DNA from: Pectinophora gossypiella
Taxonomy: Eukaryota; Arthropoda; Insecta; Lepidoptera; Gelechiidae
DNA length: 64,000 nt
Direction of reading: 5' to 3'
Assembly (NCBI RefSeq): GCF_024362695.1
Contig: NC_065408.1
Coordinates: 11,284,001-11,348,000, forward strand
The notes under the pieces are model-generated. The model searched no databases and was not told the origin of the DNA. It saw nothing but the letters and a program-made list of their open reading frames with translations. The position numbers and the translations under genes were made by a program. Positions 45,720 through 57,726 of the stretch are shown piece by piece. How positions within the stretch are numbered: the first letter of the stretch is position 1; every line of letters starts with the position of its first letter.

Positions 45720-48700
45720 CTAGTGATATCCGTAGTAATCGCCGCCGTGACCGTAGACTTGCGGGTGGTGGGCATGGCCTATGCGCTTGACTACAGCGTT
45801 GAAGCCGTGGATCTTGTCGGCGGTGTACTCGACGATACGTGTGGTGCCGTCAGGTTCAGCCAGAGAGTAAGAACCTGTAAAAAGAGCTTGGTGATTCACG
45901 CAGTTTGCGGTAGATGGCGCTGTAAGAAAACAACTTTTCTTTGAGATCTATGATTTTTTCACTAGTGAGTAAAATTGAAATGGACTTTACTTAAATGTGA
46001 TAAAATAGAGGCAGTTCGCCAAAAACCGTGAAGGGTGTAAAGATAAAGGTGACGGCTTTGCCCAGTAAGGAAAAAATATGGGCTATACAACTAGAAAAAA
46101 TAGGTAAATATAACTAGATAAAATTATGGCACAAGTGTGTTTAAAAGTCATTAAGTATAAATAAAACTAGAAAATAATTTTATTTACTTTCAACTTACCT
46201 TTTACAACGTCACCGTCTCTGGTTTCCCACTGGTTTTTGTAGTCACCAGTGTGAGGGTCTTTCACCGAGTAATCAAATGTGTAATGTGGATGGGACTGTA
46301 AAAAGAAACAAAAACAAAAACCTTTATTATTTGCGACATCAAATCGTTAGTACATCTTCCATACAAAAGACATCAACGCGCTTCTACGTAAATATTTTTT
46401 TTCTTTTTTAATGTTATGATTTAGATTGTCTTATAAGATCCCACGGGTGGAAAAGATATACCTTCTGCATCGCTTAACTTATTTTTATTTTATAGTTTAA
46501 AACATTTATCAAGTTCAAAAAATAGTCAAATAAAAAAATAATTTGATAAAACTAATAAAATTTTCTATGACGCTTTGAAATTCGTAAATAACACGTTCAC
46601 TGCAATGTTTACACCATTATAAGGCCATGTACTCAATAACGTAGTCCATAATTTTCGTCCACTACCTACTATCCGGTATGCGACATATTACAGTTTCCGA
46701 GCTTGCATCAACATTGTAAACAAGGGGCATTATCGTATGTGACGCAATGACGTCACGGTCCTGCGTATGATGAATTACTATGCCCTATAAACCTTATTGA
46801 CTATAACTTATGAGTTTTCAAAGGCCCTTATAAATAAAGACTAAAAAAATAAAGCTTACGAGTGTTATTTAGTCACGTGAGTTGATTTATTTTATTTATA
46901 AGTGTTTTACTGAGCGATGACATACATCATGTGTGTGTGTGTGTATGTGTGCGTGTACAGTGACAATTAATCAAACTACCGGCTATATAGACACAACATA
47001 CTGCTAAATATTATCTCAGTTTTCTTTTTTCACTCCCAATCCAGTACAATAATGAAAAGATATTTAACATAGAGAAAATAAAAGCAATAAGAAGTGAAAA
47101 TAAAGAATAAGATAGATTCCATAATACAAACAAAATCACATAAAACTAATATATTTCTGTCCGATTATGGAGCACTGATTACTTACTTCCATTACTCACT
47201 CACTGACTGCGTAAAGAAAAAAGACAACAAAGATATACAAAGAGTAAAGTCACAATAATAATGTAAGTACAACCAACACAAAAAGTGCCGATATTGTGTG
47301 ATTCATAATTTTTCTAATATGTATTAAAATACGTATTTTAGACTTAGGTATTATATTTCTACGGGTCTTCGTTACCGGATACAAATAAATAAATAAGTAT
47401 TTCGACATTAATATTTCCTAAAAAGTAACTTTTTCTTCCCTATCTGTTTAGTAACGGTCTATTTCCCTCTTTTTTGATAACTTTTTATAACTTTCAATTA
47501 CATCATACAATATAATGGTACAATATGGAAATCATTTAAACTATTTGTTGAATTTCCGTGACTCGAACTAAAAAAAAGTTAAAAACCTACAAATTCGTGA
47601 CATCAGTGTTGTTATAAATGTCCCTCAGTACGATTATCGATCGAGTCAGAAAAAAATACAGCTTTGTTGGTCCCCGATACCGACCCCGCCGGCGTGGTCA
47701 ACGTTCTTCCTCATTCTGCTATTATCAAATATAATCCTCTCAGATGCCAATGGACAGTAACAGTGACAAAATTCTACGAGATCTGCATGTCAGCTCATGT
47801 CAATCCCATACATTTCTATCACTATCACTGTCGATTGTGCTTAAGCACGGCACTGACGACTTCCCTCATTCGGCGCTTATCGCTATCGACCCTCTAGGGT
47901 CGATTAATTCTTTCAAATATATTCCTCTCAGACGACGCCCTGAACCGAGGTTCGCGCCCAATTTAACACCCTCAGGCATGTTGTCTTAAGTTTTGTACTG
48001 GGTGAGAGTCTTAAGTTTTGTACCCATTTCTCCAGCCTATGTCTACATGTAAAACCATTCTCAAGAGTTTATCATAGATTGAGGACAACTTAAAAAGCGT
48101 GTTGTTAGTTACTACTATTGTTTTATTTATACTAATTGTAGTATTGTATGTTTGTGTGGCTTGTATATATCTAAACAGTTATTATGTAACTGATATGATG
48201 ATAACATATCGGTCAATCAACGTCTGCTATTCCGTCTACACATACAATATCAGTAATACCCATGTGACTTGACCAACTTGCATTAATATTAATTAAATAA
48301 TAATTATACATGGCATAACCTAAACTTAACAGTTTGTTCACGTCCCACTACTAGACAAATACATAATATAATCTCGCTTGTACCCCGAAGGAATAACCTA
48401 TACACCGTCTCCTCACCAGCTATGTTCCGGTCCCATGTAATACCGGCGAGCATATTGCCATTAACCGTGCACAAATCCTTAAAACCACGTAATATCAATT
48501 ATCTATGATCTAAACAATAATTCACATTAAACTTGAATTCCGTGGTTTCAAGCCTGAGCACCCGGGCTGAACACCTGATTGTCCGAAAGTAAGATGATCC
48601 GTGCTTCGGAAGGCACATTAAGTCGTTGGTCCCGGTTAATACTTACTGATGTAAGTATGTAGTCGTTACATGAGCCATGCGAGGGGCCTTTGGCGGCTCA

Positions 48701-51700
48701 GTAATAACCCTGATACCAAGGCTGATGAGGTTGGTATTCCACCTCACAACCCACACGATAAGAAGAAGGGAGCCCGAGCCAGGATTTTAACCTGTGACTT
48801 TGATGACGGTAACTGGAATCACGGATTTTTCAAATAATTGGGGCCATGGAACATTATGCTGTAACAATCGATTTTACAACAATAAACCTAAAGATGTTTC
48901 AAAAACGCCCGCATTTAATATCATTGCCTTCTAGATAAACAGCTGTACGCATTCTATGATTTTTCTTTACTCTAAATCCAGCAAGGAAGTCACTTAGTTA
49001 GGTGGTAATAATTATATCATCATCAGCCCATTAACGTCCCCACTGCTGGGGCACGGGCCTTCCCTATGGATGGATAGGGAGACCGGGCCTTAAACCATCA
49101 CGCGGGCCCAGTGCGGATTGATGGTTATTAACGACTGCTAATGCAGCCGGGACCAATGGCTTAACGTGCCTTCCGAAGCACGGAGGAGCTCGAGATGAAA
49201 ACTTTTTTTTTTTGTGGTCACCCATCCTATGACCGGCCTTTGCGAAAGTTGCTTTACTTCAACAATCGCAGACCGAGCGCGTTAACCGCTGCGCCACCGA
49301 GCTCCTCTAACATAACATAATAATTATATAACAGACAATAATCAACTTACGTAATAGTCCCCATGATCAGCTCCTGCGTAATCTCCGTACCCGGCGTAGC
49401 CACCGATGTACCCTGCGCTGGCGACTGTGCATAGCGCCGCAAATACGATTACCTGGGAAATATAGATTATTAGTCATCATTATCATCGATCAGCCTGCAT
49501 CATCCCACTGCTGGATATATGCTTCCTCCATTTTGCACCAACCTTTCTAGTTGTTCGCTAACCTTTCCCGCCGTTGCAACGATATCCGTATTAGTAAAAT
49601 ATAGTATTTATGTCGTTGTGTCTGTTAGCATGTAATTGGCAAGCATATATACCAAATTATCATTTTTATAATGCTGTCTGTAAAAGTTTAATATGTATTG
49701 CTGTATGTGTACCTAAATAAATAAATAGTATATTTTTAGTAAAGGGAACGCAAATATTTTAATCTGATGTGATGTGATCTTATGATTACAAACACGCGTA
49801 GCCGAGAAACAGTTATCCGATATCCGAAGTTTGAAACAATGTGGCGAATTCGATTTGAATATTGCGATGCCCATTTATATACGAGTATATTATGTAGAAC
49901 CGATGACAAGTGTACCTAGTGTATTTTGAGTACCTAGTGTATTAACCTCAATTAAGAACATTACAAATTCAAGTGATATTGTTTTTCAGTTTTTTTATAT
50001 TTTTTGTATTTTTAGTTTATCGTTTTTGTAACTTTGATAATAATCAATACTTTTTTGAATTATTTTCCGTATATTTAACCACAGTAAAACCTGTCACACT
50101 CATATACTATATCTTTCTGCGGCCCATATTATCAGACACAATAGTCAAACAATAGTGTTGAGATTTAAAAAGGACTTTGGATTTTAAGATCATTATATAT
50201 AGTTTAAAAATATTCGGACGGAGATAAACATAACCTAATTTCAGTTAGACAGCTCTTTAATTGTTCCTGTCTTTCACTTACAATACGTGCAAGAAAGAGA
50301 TGCTACTAGTTTTCCGAATTGTCACCAATGTAGCCAGTGAGATATAATCGCAGAAAGAACAAATGCCAAGTTCAGTAGCTAGTCTTGGGAACTAATAGAA
50401 CTAATTAGAACCTTATATTTTCCATAGTCTAACGAGAACATAATCTGAGAAAGCTTTCAATTGAATCCATTAATAGAACAAAACGAAGATCAAGATCACA
50501 ATGTACTCTATGAAACAATGTACACATGCCAATCATAAACGTATCAGATGCATTAATTAACCTTGACTTCAACAATAGGTAATCCCGCATTAAGATGTCT
50601 TATGATAGGATGGACGAATATGATTTCAACGAACAATGAGTATTACATTCACAAGCCAAACATGTACATCCAGATGGGTGGACGAAGGCAGCCATGGAAT
50701 GGACACCTCCGGGATGCAGAGGTATTGGAGACCTATGACTCTGAGAGATAACCTAGACGGTTTTGACAGATGGTGGAGAGGAAGTGGTGAAAGATAACTG
50801 AGGACAGTATATAGCGCACTATATTACACACACGAATACAGAACAGTTACAAGGAAAAACTAAGAATCAAAAAGTGGGTAATGGCTTAAAGCGATATCTT
50901 CCAGACAACCTTCGATAGCCGATATTATAAACGTATACAGACAACATAGAGGAAAAACTTGAGGTCCAGTTGAGGGAAACAATAGGCTAGGAAAAAAAAA
51001 TGTAGCTACAACTAAGTGCCGAGTATAAGCTAGGCAGCATATTTTACCCGACAGTTAGCCCTTGTTCGCGTGTGTTAGTACAATCAGTGAATATAACGTA
51101 AAATATCCTAATACCTAAGTATTATGACTTAAGTATTAGAGCACTGTTTGCAAGTGGTGGTTTCTGTTAGGACTGTACTTGGTATCCTGATCACAATATT
51201 AGGAGCTATTGTGATAATTTTAAATAAAGGGATCTTGTATAAATTTTTACGTATATTTAAGGTATAAAATCGTATCTTCCTATATATATATTTAAAAAAA
51301 TGTATTACTTTATTACTTTATAATATTTACCAACGCATATAAGAAACACATATTCGTACTACAATACTAAGCGTTACAATACAAAGTATATATTAAATCT
51401 GTAACAATAGGGTTGAAAAACAAACGCAGGAAGCACTAAGCTAATAATTCCGCACGATTTCCGTTAACCCGAGTCAATGACGGTATTTTCCTATTACGCT
51501 TACGTTAACGTTACGTTTGTCTTTGCGACAGTACGAGAAATAACGCGGAACGTAGCGTGGTTAGGTTCTTTTAGCAATGTATACGTGCGTTTTCAATACG
51601 CATTGTTAAATCGCTGATTGATGGTGTGATGTGATCGGGAAAGTATTGCAAGTAAAATATTACGTATTACAAGTGGTTGTTAGTTTACTTTTGATCGGAA

Positions 51701-53381
51701 TGCTGATACATGGTTTTTATTTTTATTAGTCAAGGGTTTATACATTTTAGTCGCTTTAAATAAAGATTCATAATTGAACTTCATTAGAGCATAGTGGTGG
51801 AGAATGCTTCAAGCTATGATTAATGAGGAAGGCGCCTGTGTCCAACAGTGGGACGCAAAAAATGCCAAAAATATAATTATATTACTACAATTATATTTGA
51901 CATATTAAATGTACTTGGACGTTGTTTGAAATAAATGCTTTTTTATATCGGTGGTTTATGTATCCAATACATTAGAAATGTACCTCTTAACACTATCGGG
52001 GTGAGCAGAACCACAAGTTTTTCTTTTTATAATGGATATACCCACAGAACTGCATGGTGAACCAGCGAGCACGCATGAGGACTGATAAGAGTGAAAGAAG
52101 CAAAAGTGTCTCAGCATCGTAGTAAATAGGGTTTCGAGTACTCTGCCTACCCCAAAGAGATGTGAGCGTGATCTTATGTATGCTAAATATATACATACAT
52201 AAACTCACGCCTATTTCCCACCGAGGTAAGAAGAGACTATGGAATTCCATATGCTTCGATTCTGACACACTTCTCTTGCTTCCTCCACATTCATCAATCG
52301 TTTCATACACGCACGCCGGTTCAGGACATATCCAATTTGGTCAGTGTACGTCCTTCTATGCCTTCCTCAGACAGCCCTACCATGAACCTTCGCTTTATAT
52401 ACATAAAAAAAAACATAAATAGCCTATATACGTCCCACTGCTGGGCACAGGCCTCCTCTCAATCAACCGGAGAGTGTATGGAGCATACTCCACCACGCTG
52501 CTCCACTGCGGGTTGGTGGAGGTGTTTTTACGGCTAATAGTCGCTTTATATATATTTTTTTTATGTTATAGTGACAGATTATCAGCTCACAGCATTATTT
52601 CTTTTAGGGTTTATTCTTGGCCCCAGACTTGCCCGAAGGCATTGACGAGGCCTAAGATGGAGCGAACGCGCCCAGAAGGTGTCAGTTCACTCTGGTCTTG
52701 AAAGCATCCGGTATATACTCATTCGAAAATACAGAATTCTACTCCTTATCATATTAAAAAAAGACTTTTGCTGCCTCACTTGGGTTGCGATACACATGAA
52801 AAGACGATAAGTAAATCATAATGGTGACAGATTTACTATCTAAATTGCCTATAATGCAAAGTTCATTACGCTCTACTAAGCTCAAAAGCATTGCTAGTAT
52901 CATAAACTAACCGGGACTCCAGATTATTCTACTAAAACGTTCATATTTAATTTCATACCCACACAGTAATGAAATACTAAAGACATAATTCTCGATTCAT
53001 TACTTACTACACCAATTGTGATACCAATCATCAATTAATCGTGTCAAATCACTGTTACGTTCAATTTCTTCGCTTATAATTTTGCGTATTCCAAAATTGA
53101 TATAAGGTTTTATTACTATAAAAAGCAATAAATAAACAAAATATAACACTTTTCATGTGCTTTTTATGATTATTGTTTTTTAAACGAATCGTATATATTT
53201 TATAATTCGAATTTCAGTCAAGGCAAAATGCTTTCATTTAAGTAATTATGACTATTCCAAAACCATAAATTATTTAAAAAAAACGAAATTTTTGAATAAA
53301 AAAACTCTAATTAAAAAGAAACTGCGTTGTAACCGCTTCATGCACAACACGTAATCACGCACTTACTTGATAGGCACGCAT
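45720..53381 (-). CDS. Cuticular protein, CPR family RR-2 (gene 7)
   Basis: Exons in gene order: 53367-53381, 49351-49452, 46199-46295, 45720-45874; 122 residues, phases 0, 0, 1. MRAYQ plus exon 2 makes a signal peptide ending near TVASA, followed by a Gly/Tyr stretch (GYIGGYAGYGDYAGADHGD). Exon 3 encodes SHPHYTFDYSVKDPHTGD and DGDVVK; the split Gly codon joins SYSLAEPDGTTRIVEYTADK and GFNAVV in exon 4, completing RR-2. The tail ends GHGGDYYGYH. Introns are 4 kb, 3 kb and 0.3 kb and carry SINEs. A TATA box and TCAGT lie upstream. By family a secreted, chitin-binding cuticle protein. Confidence 0.92.
46400..47660. other. Intron 2 of gene 7, repeat-poor part
   Basis: AT-rich with a short (GT)n at 46930-46956; nothing coding. 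Confidence 0.5.
47670..48030 (+). mobile_element. S4-type retroposon, longest copy
   Basis: Head ccccgataccgaccccgccg, a middle part missing from the 12049 copy, then the dyad cgaccctctagggtcg, ccgaggttcgcgcccaattt and gtactgggtgagagtctta. The 3' tail is cut short and the last words are partly duplicated. Confidence 0.7.
48545..48768 (+). mobile_element. S2 SINE lacking its head
   Basis: Body acctgattgtccgaaagtaa through gtaagtatgtagtcgttaca to the end acacgataagaagaa. Confidence 0.85.
49018..49317 (-). mobile_element. S3 SINE with 12-bp target duplication
   Basis: Flanked by TAATAATTATAT at 49006-49017 and 49318-49329. Minus strand starts gaggagctcggtggcgcagc (tRNA-like A box) and ends in gggctgatgatga. 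Copies at 56340-56620 and 58553-58839. Confidence 0.9.
49485..49595 (-). mobile_element. LINE 3' end fragment
   Basis: cagcctgcatcatcccactg and ttttgcaccaacctttct match the tail at 43262-43457. Just upstream of exon 2 of gene 7, in intron 1. Confidence 0.55.
49600..50677. other. Intron 1 of gene 7, repeat-poor part
   Basis: No coding signal recognised. Confidence 0.45.
50678..50796 (+). mobile_element. Frameshifted LINE RT tail
   Basis: One frame reads WTKAAMEWTPPG; shifting frame near 50712 gives RPMTLRDNLDGFDRWWRG. Together they follow the C-terminus of an RTE-type reverse transcriptase. Decayed by a frameshift. Confidence 0.5.
50800..52190. other. Intron 1 of gene 7, further part
   Basis: Nothing coding. 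No repeat placed with confidence. Confidence 0.4.
52193..52390. repeat. Interspersed repeat, second copy of the 27308 unit
   Basis: aaactcacgcctatttccca, agactatggaattccatatg, tcatacacgcacgccggttc match 27308-27460. Confidence 0.7.
52402..52540 (-). mobile_element. 5'-truncated S1 SINE with 12-bp target duplication
   Basis: Flanked by TCGCTTTATATA at 52390-52401 and 52541-52552. It carries the S1 tail half (ggagcatactccaccacgct) only. Inserted at the end of the 52193 repeat. Confidence 0.88.
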
Positions 53382-53456
53382 TTTGACTTTTTTTCAAAGT
53401 ATCCTTTTAACACTTTTGGGTCACTTTCGTCCTCTTCAGAATGGCCTGACAGGAGA

Positions 53457-53495
53457 ACTGACACTGCACGGAGGCGGCACTGCACTGTATTTATA
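53457..53495 (-). promoter_or_regulatory. Core promoter of gene 7
   Basis: TATAAATA (53488-53495, minus) and TCAGT (53457-53461), about 35 bases apart; the ATG follows 76 bases after the initiator. Confidence 0.75.
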
Positions 53496-53967
53496 ACTAG
53501 GCTCATGGTTGCACCACCCGAGCCATGTTTGCTACCACTTCATTGACGAGGTTACAGATGCGAATTTTGTAGGCCTATATTTTGTGTAACGTACTTACTT
53601 ACATGTTTGTGTTTACAAAGAATGGTATTTCTTTGGTCTTGGTATTTGATTTTTTAAAGTTGGGTTAAGGTTAGGTTACGTTCGGGATATTCGGTTTTTT
53701 TTTAAATTAAAAATACTGAGTTAAGAAATATTTTCTGAAGAAATGTACGTATCTACTATTGTAGACATACCTAGCCCCCTAAATGCTTTTTTGGCCGAAA
53801 TAAAACAAAAAGTACATGATTACGATTTTACGCAACAACGAATACATTCAGAAAAACACAATCGTAAACCTAGTATACTGCTAATTTGTACATCTTTCAA
53901 ATAATTTTCTCTAATACATACGTAGAACTTTCCAATGACGTTACTATTTTTTCCTCTCATGCGAGTT
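53496..53967. other. Upstream of gene 7
   Basis: No gene; presumed regulatory flank. Confidence 0.4.
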
Positions 53968-54200
53968 GTGAAATTAATGATCGACCTCGTGAACCCTGGT
54001 GTCGGGATTATTATAGCCCCTGACATGGCTCGCGTAACGAATACATACTTAAGTAAATAATTATACTAGTCGGAACTAACTGCTTAACGTGTTTTCAGAA
54101 TCATTGATCACTTTACTATCAGACAATCGAGTAAAATATTCTAACCTAAGTAGGTATAACAAAGTAGTTGTTTCCTCACCGGGGTTCTAACTGGGGACCC
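53968..54200 (-). mobile_element. Old S2 SINE (minus)
   Basis: gacctcgtgaaccctggtgt, gtaacgaatacatacttaag, then a decayed body to tcctcaccggggttctaact. The tRNA-like head is degraded. Confidence 0.65.
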
Positions 54201-54570
54201 AGTAAGCTAGTTATAATAATAAAATAATTAAAGACGTTTTAATGAAAACTGTGACATTTATATAAAATATTACAGGTACGTACACTTATTCATAAGTTTT
54301 ATTATTTTATCCTTGTTACTATGATCTCGTTATACTAAACTTCAAAGATAGTTAAAACCATAATGTTTTTATAGTTAAATAAAATTAACTTTATATTTGC
54401 ATAAAGCGAGAATTATGCTGTAATTTGAGTATAATTTATAACAAATAATAATATTATCTAAACGTTTATCTTTACTTTAATCGTTTTAGTGGAATTCCAC
54501 GGTCTCGCCCTACCCCAACGAAAATTTTCAGTATATACGAATTTATACCAAACGTCGAAATTCAGCAATG

Positions 54571-55190
54571 CACTTAAGTGGAAGATGTAGGTATACGAAC
54601 CGCAAGGCTTAGGTGGAGATGGGCAAGACACTTGGCAAGACGGGATGACAATAGATGGACTTCTTCTTCTATCGTGTGGGTTGTGAGGTGGATTGCCAAC
54701 CTCATCAACCCTGGTGTCAGGGTTACTATTGAGTCGCCAAAGGCCTTACATTCGTTACATTGCTCATGTAACGACTACTAACTTACGTCAGTAAGTAGTA
54801 ACCGGGACCAACGGCTTAACGTGCCTTCCGAAGCACGGATCATCTTACTGTTTGGTCAATCAGGTGACCAGCCTGTAATGTCCTATAACCAAACTAGGGA
54901 TCACAAAGTGATTTTCGTGATGTATCCCCACGGGGATTTGATCCCAGGACCGGATCGTGAGCCCAACGCTCCAATCACTGGCCCACGGAGGCCGTCAATA
55001 GATGGACTTGGACTGTTACTGAATGGTGGCTAAGGAATGGTTTGCGATATTAAAGGAGACCACCAGCCCGATGGTCGGATGACATTGTGAGGTGTGCCGG
55101 AAAGCAATGGATGAGACTTGCACAGGACTGGAAAGGATGGCGCGAAAGAGAGGAGTCCTATAGGCAGGTAGATGAATTTTTGGAAAAACT
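54571..55190 (+). mobile_element. LINE RT tail interrupted by a SINE
   Basis: 54571-54660 reads ARLRWRWARHLARRDDNRW; the frame resumes after 54993 with PARWSDDIVRCAGKQWMRLA and GWREREESYRQ, the C-terminal part of an RTE-type protein. A 14-base word, CAATAGATGGACTT, borders the SINE on both sides. Ends in AT-rich sequence near 55215. Confidence 0.8.
54663..54994 (-). mobile_element. Full S2 SINE inside the LINE tail
   Basis: Minus strand: head gacggcctccgtgggccagt with B box gggatcaaatccccg, body gatgatccgtgcttcggaag, end cacacgatagaagaag. The most complete S2 copy in the window. Confidence 0.88.
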
Positions 55191-55215
55191 TCTTTAAATC
55201 CATGAATAAATGTAT

Positions 55216-55631
55216 TAATCAATTAGAAATTATTGATGTCAGGGGTAATTCGGGTTCAGGATAACATTTTTTCTTTCCTATGTGCAGCCAATGGATGGTA
55301 TAAGTACTTAGTTATATATCAAATTAAGAGCTTCGTAACCAAACACTGAGCAATATGGGCGTGACATAAAGCGACATTGCGTTTATTATGAAACACAAAG
55401 TTATTATGAAACTAGGAAAAGTAGATCAAGCCCTTAGATTATATCAATGCTTTATAGCATAAATTACACACCTTTTAGTAAAAGCTTTGCCGTATATATT
55501 TGTCGAGCGGTAATTTATTTGAAAGCTCGATAGACTTATTCAATTTAAAACATTGCTTACCAATTAAGATCAGATCAATCAGTATTCTTCGTAGCTTTGC
55601 AATTACATGTATGTCATATTATGTTTAATAC
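55216..55631. other. Gene-poor region
   Basis: AT-rich, nothing recognised. Confidence 0.4.
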
Positions 55632-55856
55632 ATAATGTAATGTTAATGACACCGTAATAAAAAAAACAAGGGGTGATTCAGACCATGATTTTGAGTTGAT
55701 GTAAAGTGGAAATAGTGGAATTTTCCGTCGAAAAAAATAAAAAATAATAAAAATATTAGACAAAAAAATTCATTAATATTCTAACTTCACTCAGAGTCAT
55801 GGTCAGACTGAATCATCCTCCATAGTTTTCGGTACGGTGTCACTAACACCCCCTAT
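55632..55856. mobile_element. M1 foldback MITE, diverged
   Basis: Arms ttaatgacaccgtaataaaa, gattcagaccatgattttga and the inverted atggtcagactgaatcatcc, gtacggtgtcactaacaccc. Confidence 0.7.
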
Positions 55857-56339
55857 GAACTCTCACACGGCCATAGTATAAAGGCACAAGTTACCTGAAG
55901 ACAATATACAGTCGTTTTTTTTTTTTAATTTGGAGTCCAAAGAAGATACATATAATATTAATCAGCGATTAGCCCATAGTCCACACAGAGAGTACATTGT
56001 GCAAGATAGGATACAATTCCACTGCTAGTCCAGTATAGAGAAGCAATATCTACGTAATATTGTGCAATACAGAGAAACAAATGTTTAGAACAAGGACATT
56101 CATGTAGTTTTAATAAAATATTAAGTTCGTTTTGACACTTTTAATTAGTATTTTGGTATAATTAGTAGCCTTGATCTTAAGTTTAAGGCTTATTCCGGCA
56201 TTTCTGTTTTTTTTTTTTAATATATATTGCACTGATAATATCAAAACATTGCATTCTGGCGTAATTAAGTATTATACTTAGTCCTGTTAAGTGGCTCGTA
56301 GATTCGAAGTGGATGGAGAATTTACCAAGTAATAATACA
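55857..56339. other. Gene-poor region
   Basis: No gene or matched repeat. Confidence 0.4.
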
Positions 56340-56620
56340 TCATCACCAGCCCATTAACGTCCCCACTGCTGGGGCACGGGCCTTCCCTATGGATGGATAG
56401 GGAGATCGGACTTTAAACCACCACGCGGGTCCAGTGCGGATTGGTGGCTATTAACGACTGCTAATGCAGCCGAGACCAACGGCTTAACGTGCCTTCCGAA
56501 ACACGGAAGGACTTATTTTTTTTTTTTTGACAACCAATCCTATGACCGGCCTTTGCGAAAGTTGCTTAACTTCAACAAACGCAGACCGAGCGCGTTTATC
56601 GCTGCGCCACCGAGCTCCTC
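56340..56620 (-). mobile_element. S3 SINE with 13-bp target duplication
   Basis: Flanked by AAGTAATAATACA at 56327-56339 and 56621-56633. Same sequence as the 49018 copy. Confidence 0.9.
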
Positions 56621-56663
56621 AAGTAATAATACAATATAATATAAATTGAAGTCGACTTATGTA

Positions 56664-56817
56664 TAATTCAGGCAACTGCAGGCTTGAATCACCTGATTGT
56701 CCGAAAAAGTAAGACAATTCCGTGCTTCGGAGGGCAAATTATTGGCCGTAAAAATACGTCCACTCCGTCTGTGCCCAGCAGTGGGACGTATATAGGCTGT
56801 TTATGTGTTATGTTATG
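56664..56817 (+). mobile_element. S1 SINE, internally deleted
   Basis: caggcttgaatcacctgatt, ccgtgcttcggagggcaaat, then cagcagtgggacgtatatag and a tatgt tail. The tRNA-like head and a stretch before the tail are missing. Confidence 0.8.
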
Positions 56818-56899
56818 TCGACAGTAAGTTTGATTGCCAAAAAAATACAATACGAACATGAGCAATAGATACGCGTTGCAAAATGCAATCACTAAACTA

Positions 56900-57302
56900 C
56901 CATGTACTTAGTTAATTATCGAAATAGACCACCTTTGTTTGCGGCCGGCAATAACGTTCAAATGTTACGCAGTTAATGCTGCGCACATGTAAGAATAAGA
57001 GTATCATATTTTTCTTTATTGTACTTTTTAAGCATCAATCACTAATTTAAGCGCCACGCTCTCGTCGGTGTAGCATTCTCCATGCTACATTTTTACGGAA
57101 AAATAGGGCAGTGGTTTCCCTCTTGCTTTCTGCCCCGCAGTACTCTGTCTGACGTGAGTGGGTGTTTCAAAACCGTACTAGGACTCCTGTCCTCCGCCAT
57201 TGAATAGTACTGACAGTTACTACTGCCCTTTATCAGGTTCCAGGTTACACTTTTTAAGATTGATAATAAAATATTTTGTTCTTTTACAAATATTGAAATA
57301 GA
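56900..57302. other. Gene-poor region
   Basis: 57049-57090 shares the 18-mer cggtgtagcattctccat with 28465-28482; otherwise nothing recognised. Confidence 0.4.
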
Positions 57303-57726
57303 TTCATCATCATCATCATCATCAGCCGTACGACGCCCACTGCTGGGCATAGGTCTCCCCCAAGGATCCCCACGACGATCGGTCCTGCGCTGCCCGCATC
57401 CAGCGGCTTCCCGCGACCTTCACCAGATCGTCGGTCCACCTTGTAGCGGGCCTACCCACTAAGCGTCGTCCGACACGTGGTCGCCACTCCAGAAACCTTC
57501 CGCCCCAGCGGCCATCGGTTCTCCTCGCTATGTGTCCTGCCCACTGCCACTTCAGCTTTGCAATTCTCCGAGCTATGTCGGTGACTTGAGTTCCCCTGCG
57601 GATCTCCTCATTTCTGATTCGATCGAGCAGGGAAATACCGAGCATAGCTCTCTCCATTGCCCGCTGAGCGACACCGAGCCTCCTCACGAGACCCATAGTA
57701 AGCGGCCACGTCTCACTGCCGTATGA
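57303..57726 (-). mobile_element. 5'-truncated RTE-type LINE, RT C-terminal region
   Basis: An open frame on the minus strand (57722 to 57322) reads MGLVRRLGVAQRAMERAMLG, RIAKLKWQWAGHIARRTDG, GRPATRWTDDLVKVAGSRWM and YAQQWASYG, with no break. The 3' end is an ATC run (57303-57323). This is the typical end of lepidopteran RTE-like elements; endonuclease and RT core are absent. It is the best preserved coding LINE piece in the window. Confidence 0.88.

Noticed and set aside
57322..57696. Host gene for the 124-residue frame
   Set aside because: Its sequence is the C-terminal region of an RTE-type LINE with its ATC tail.
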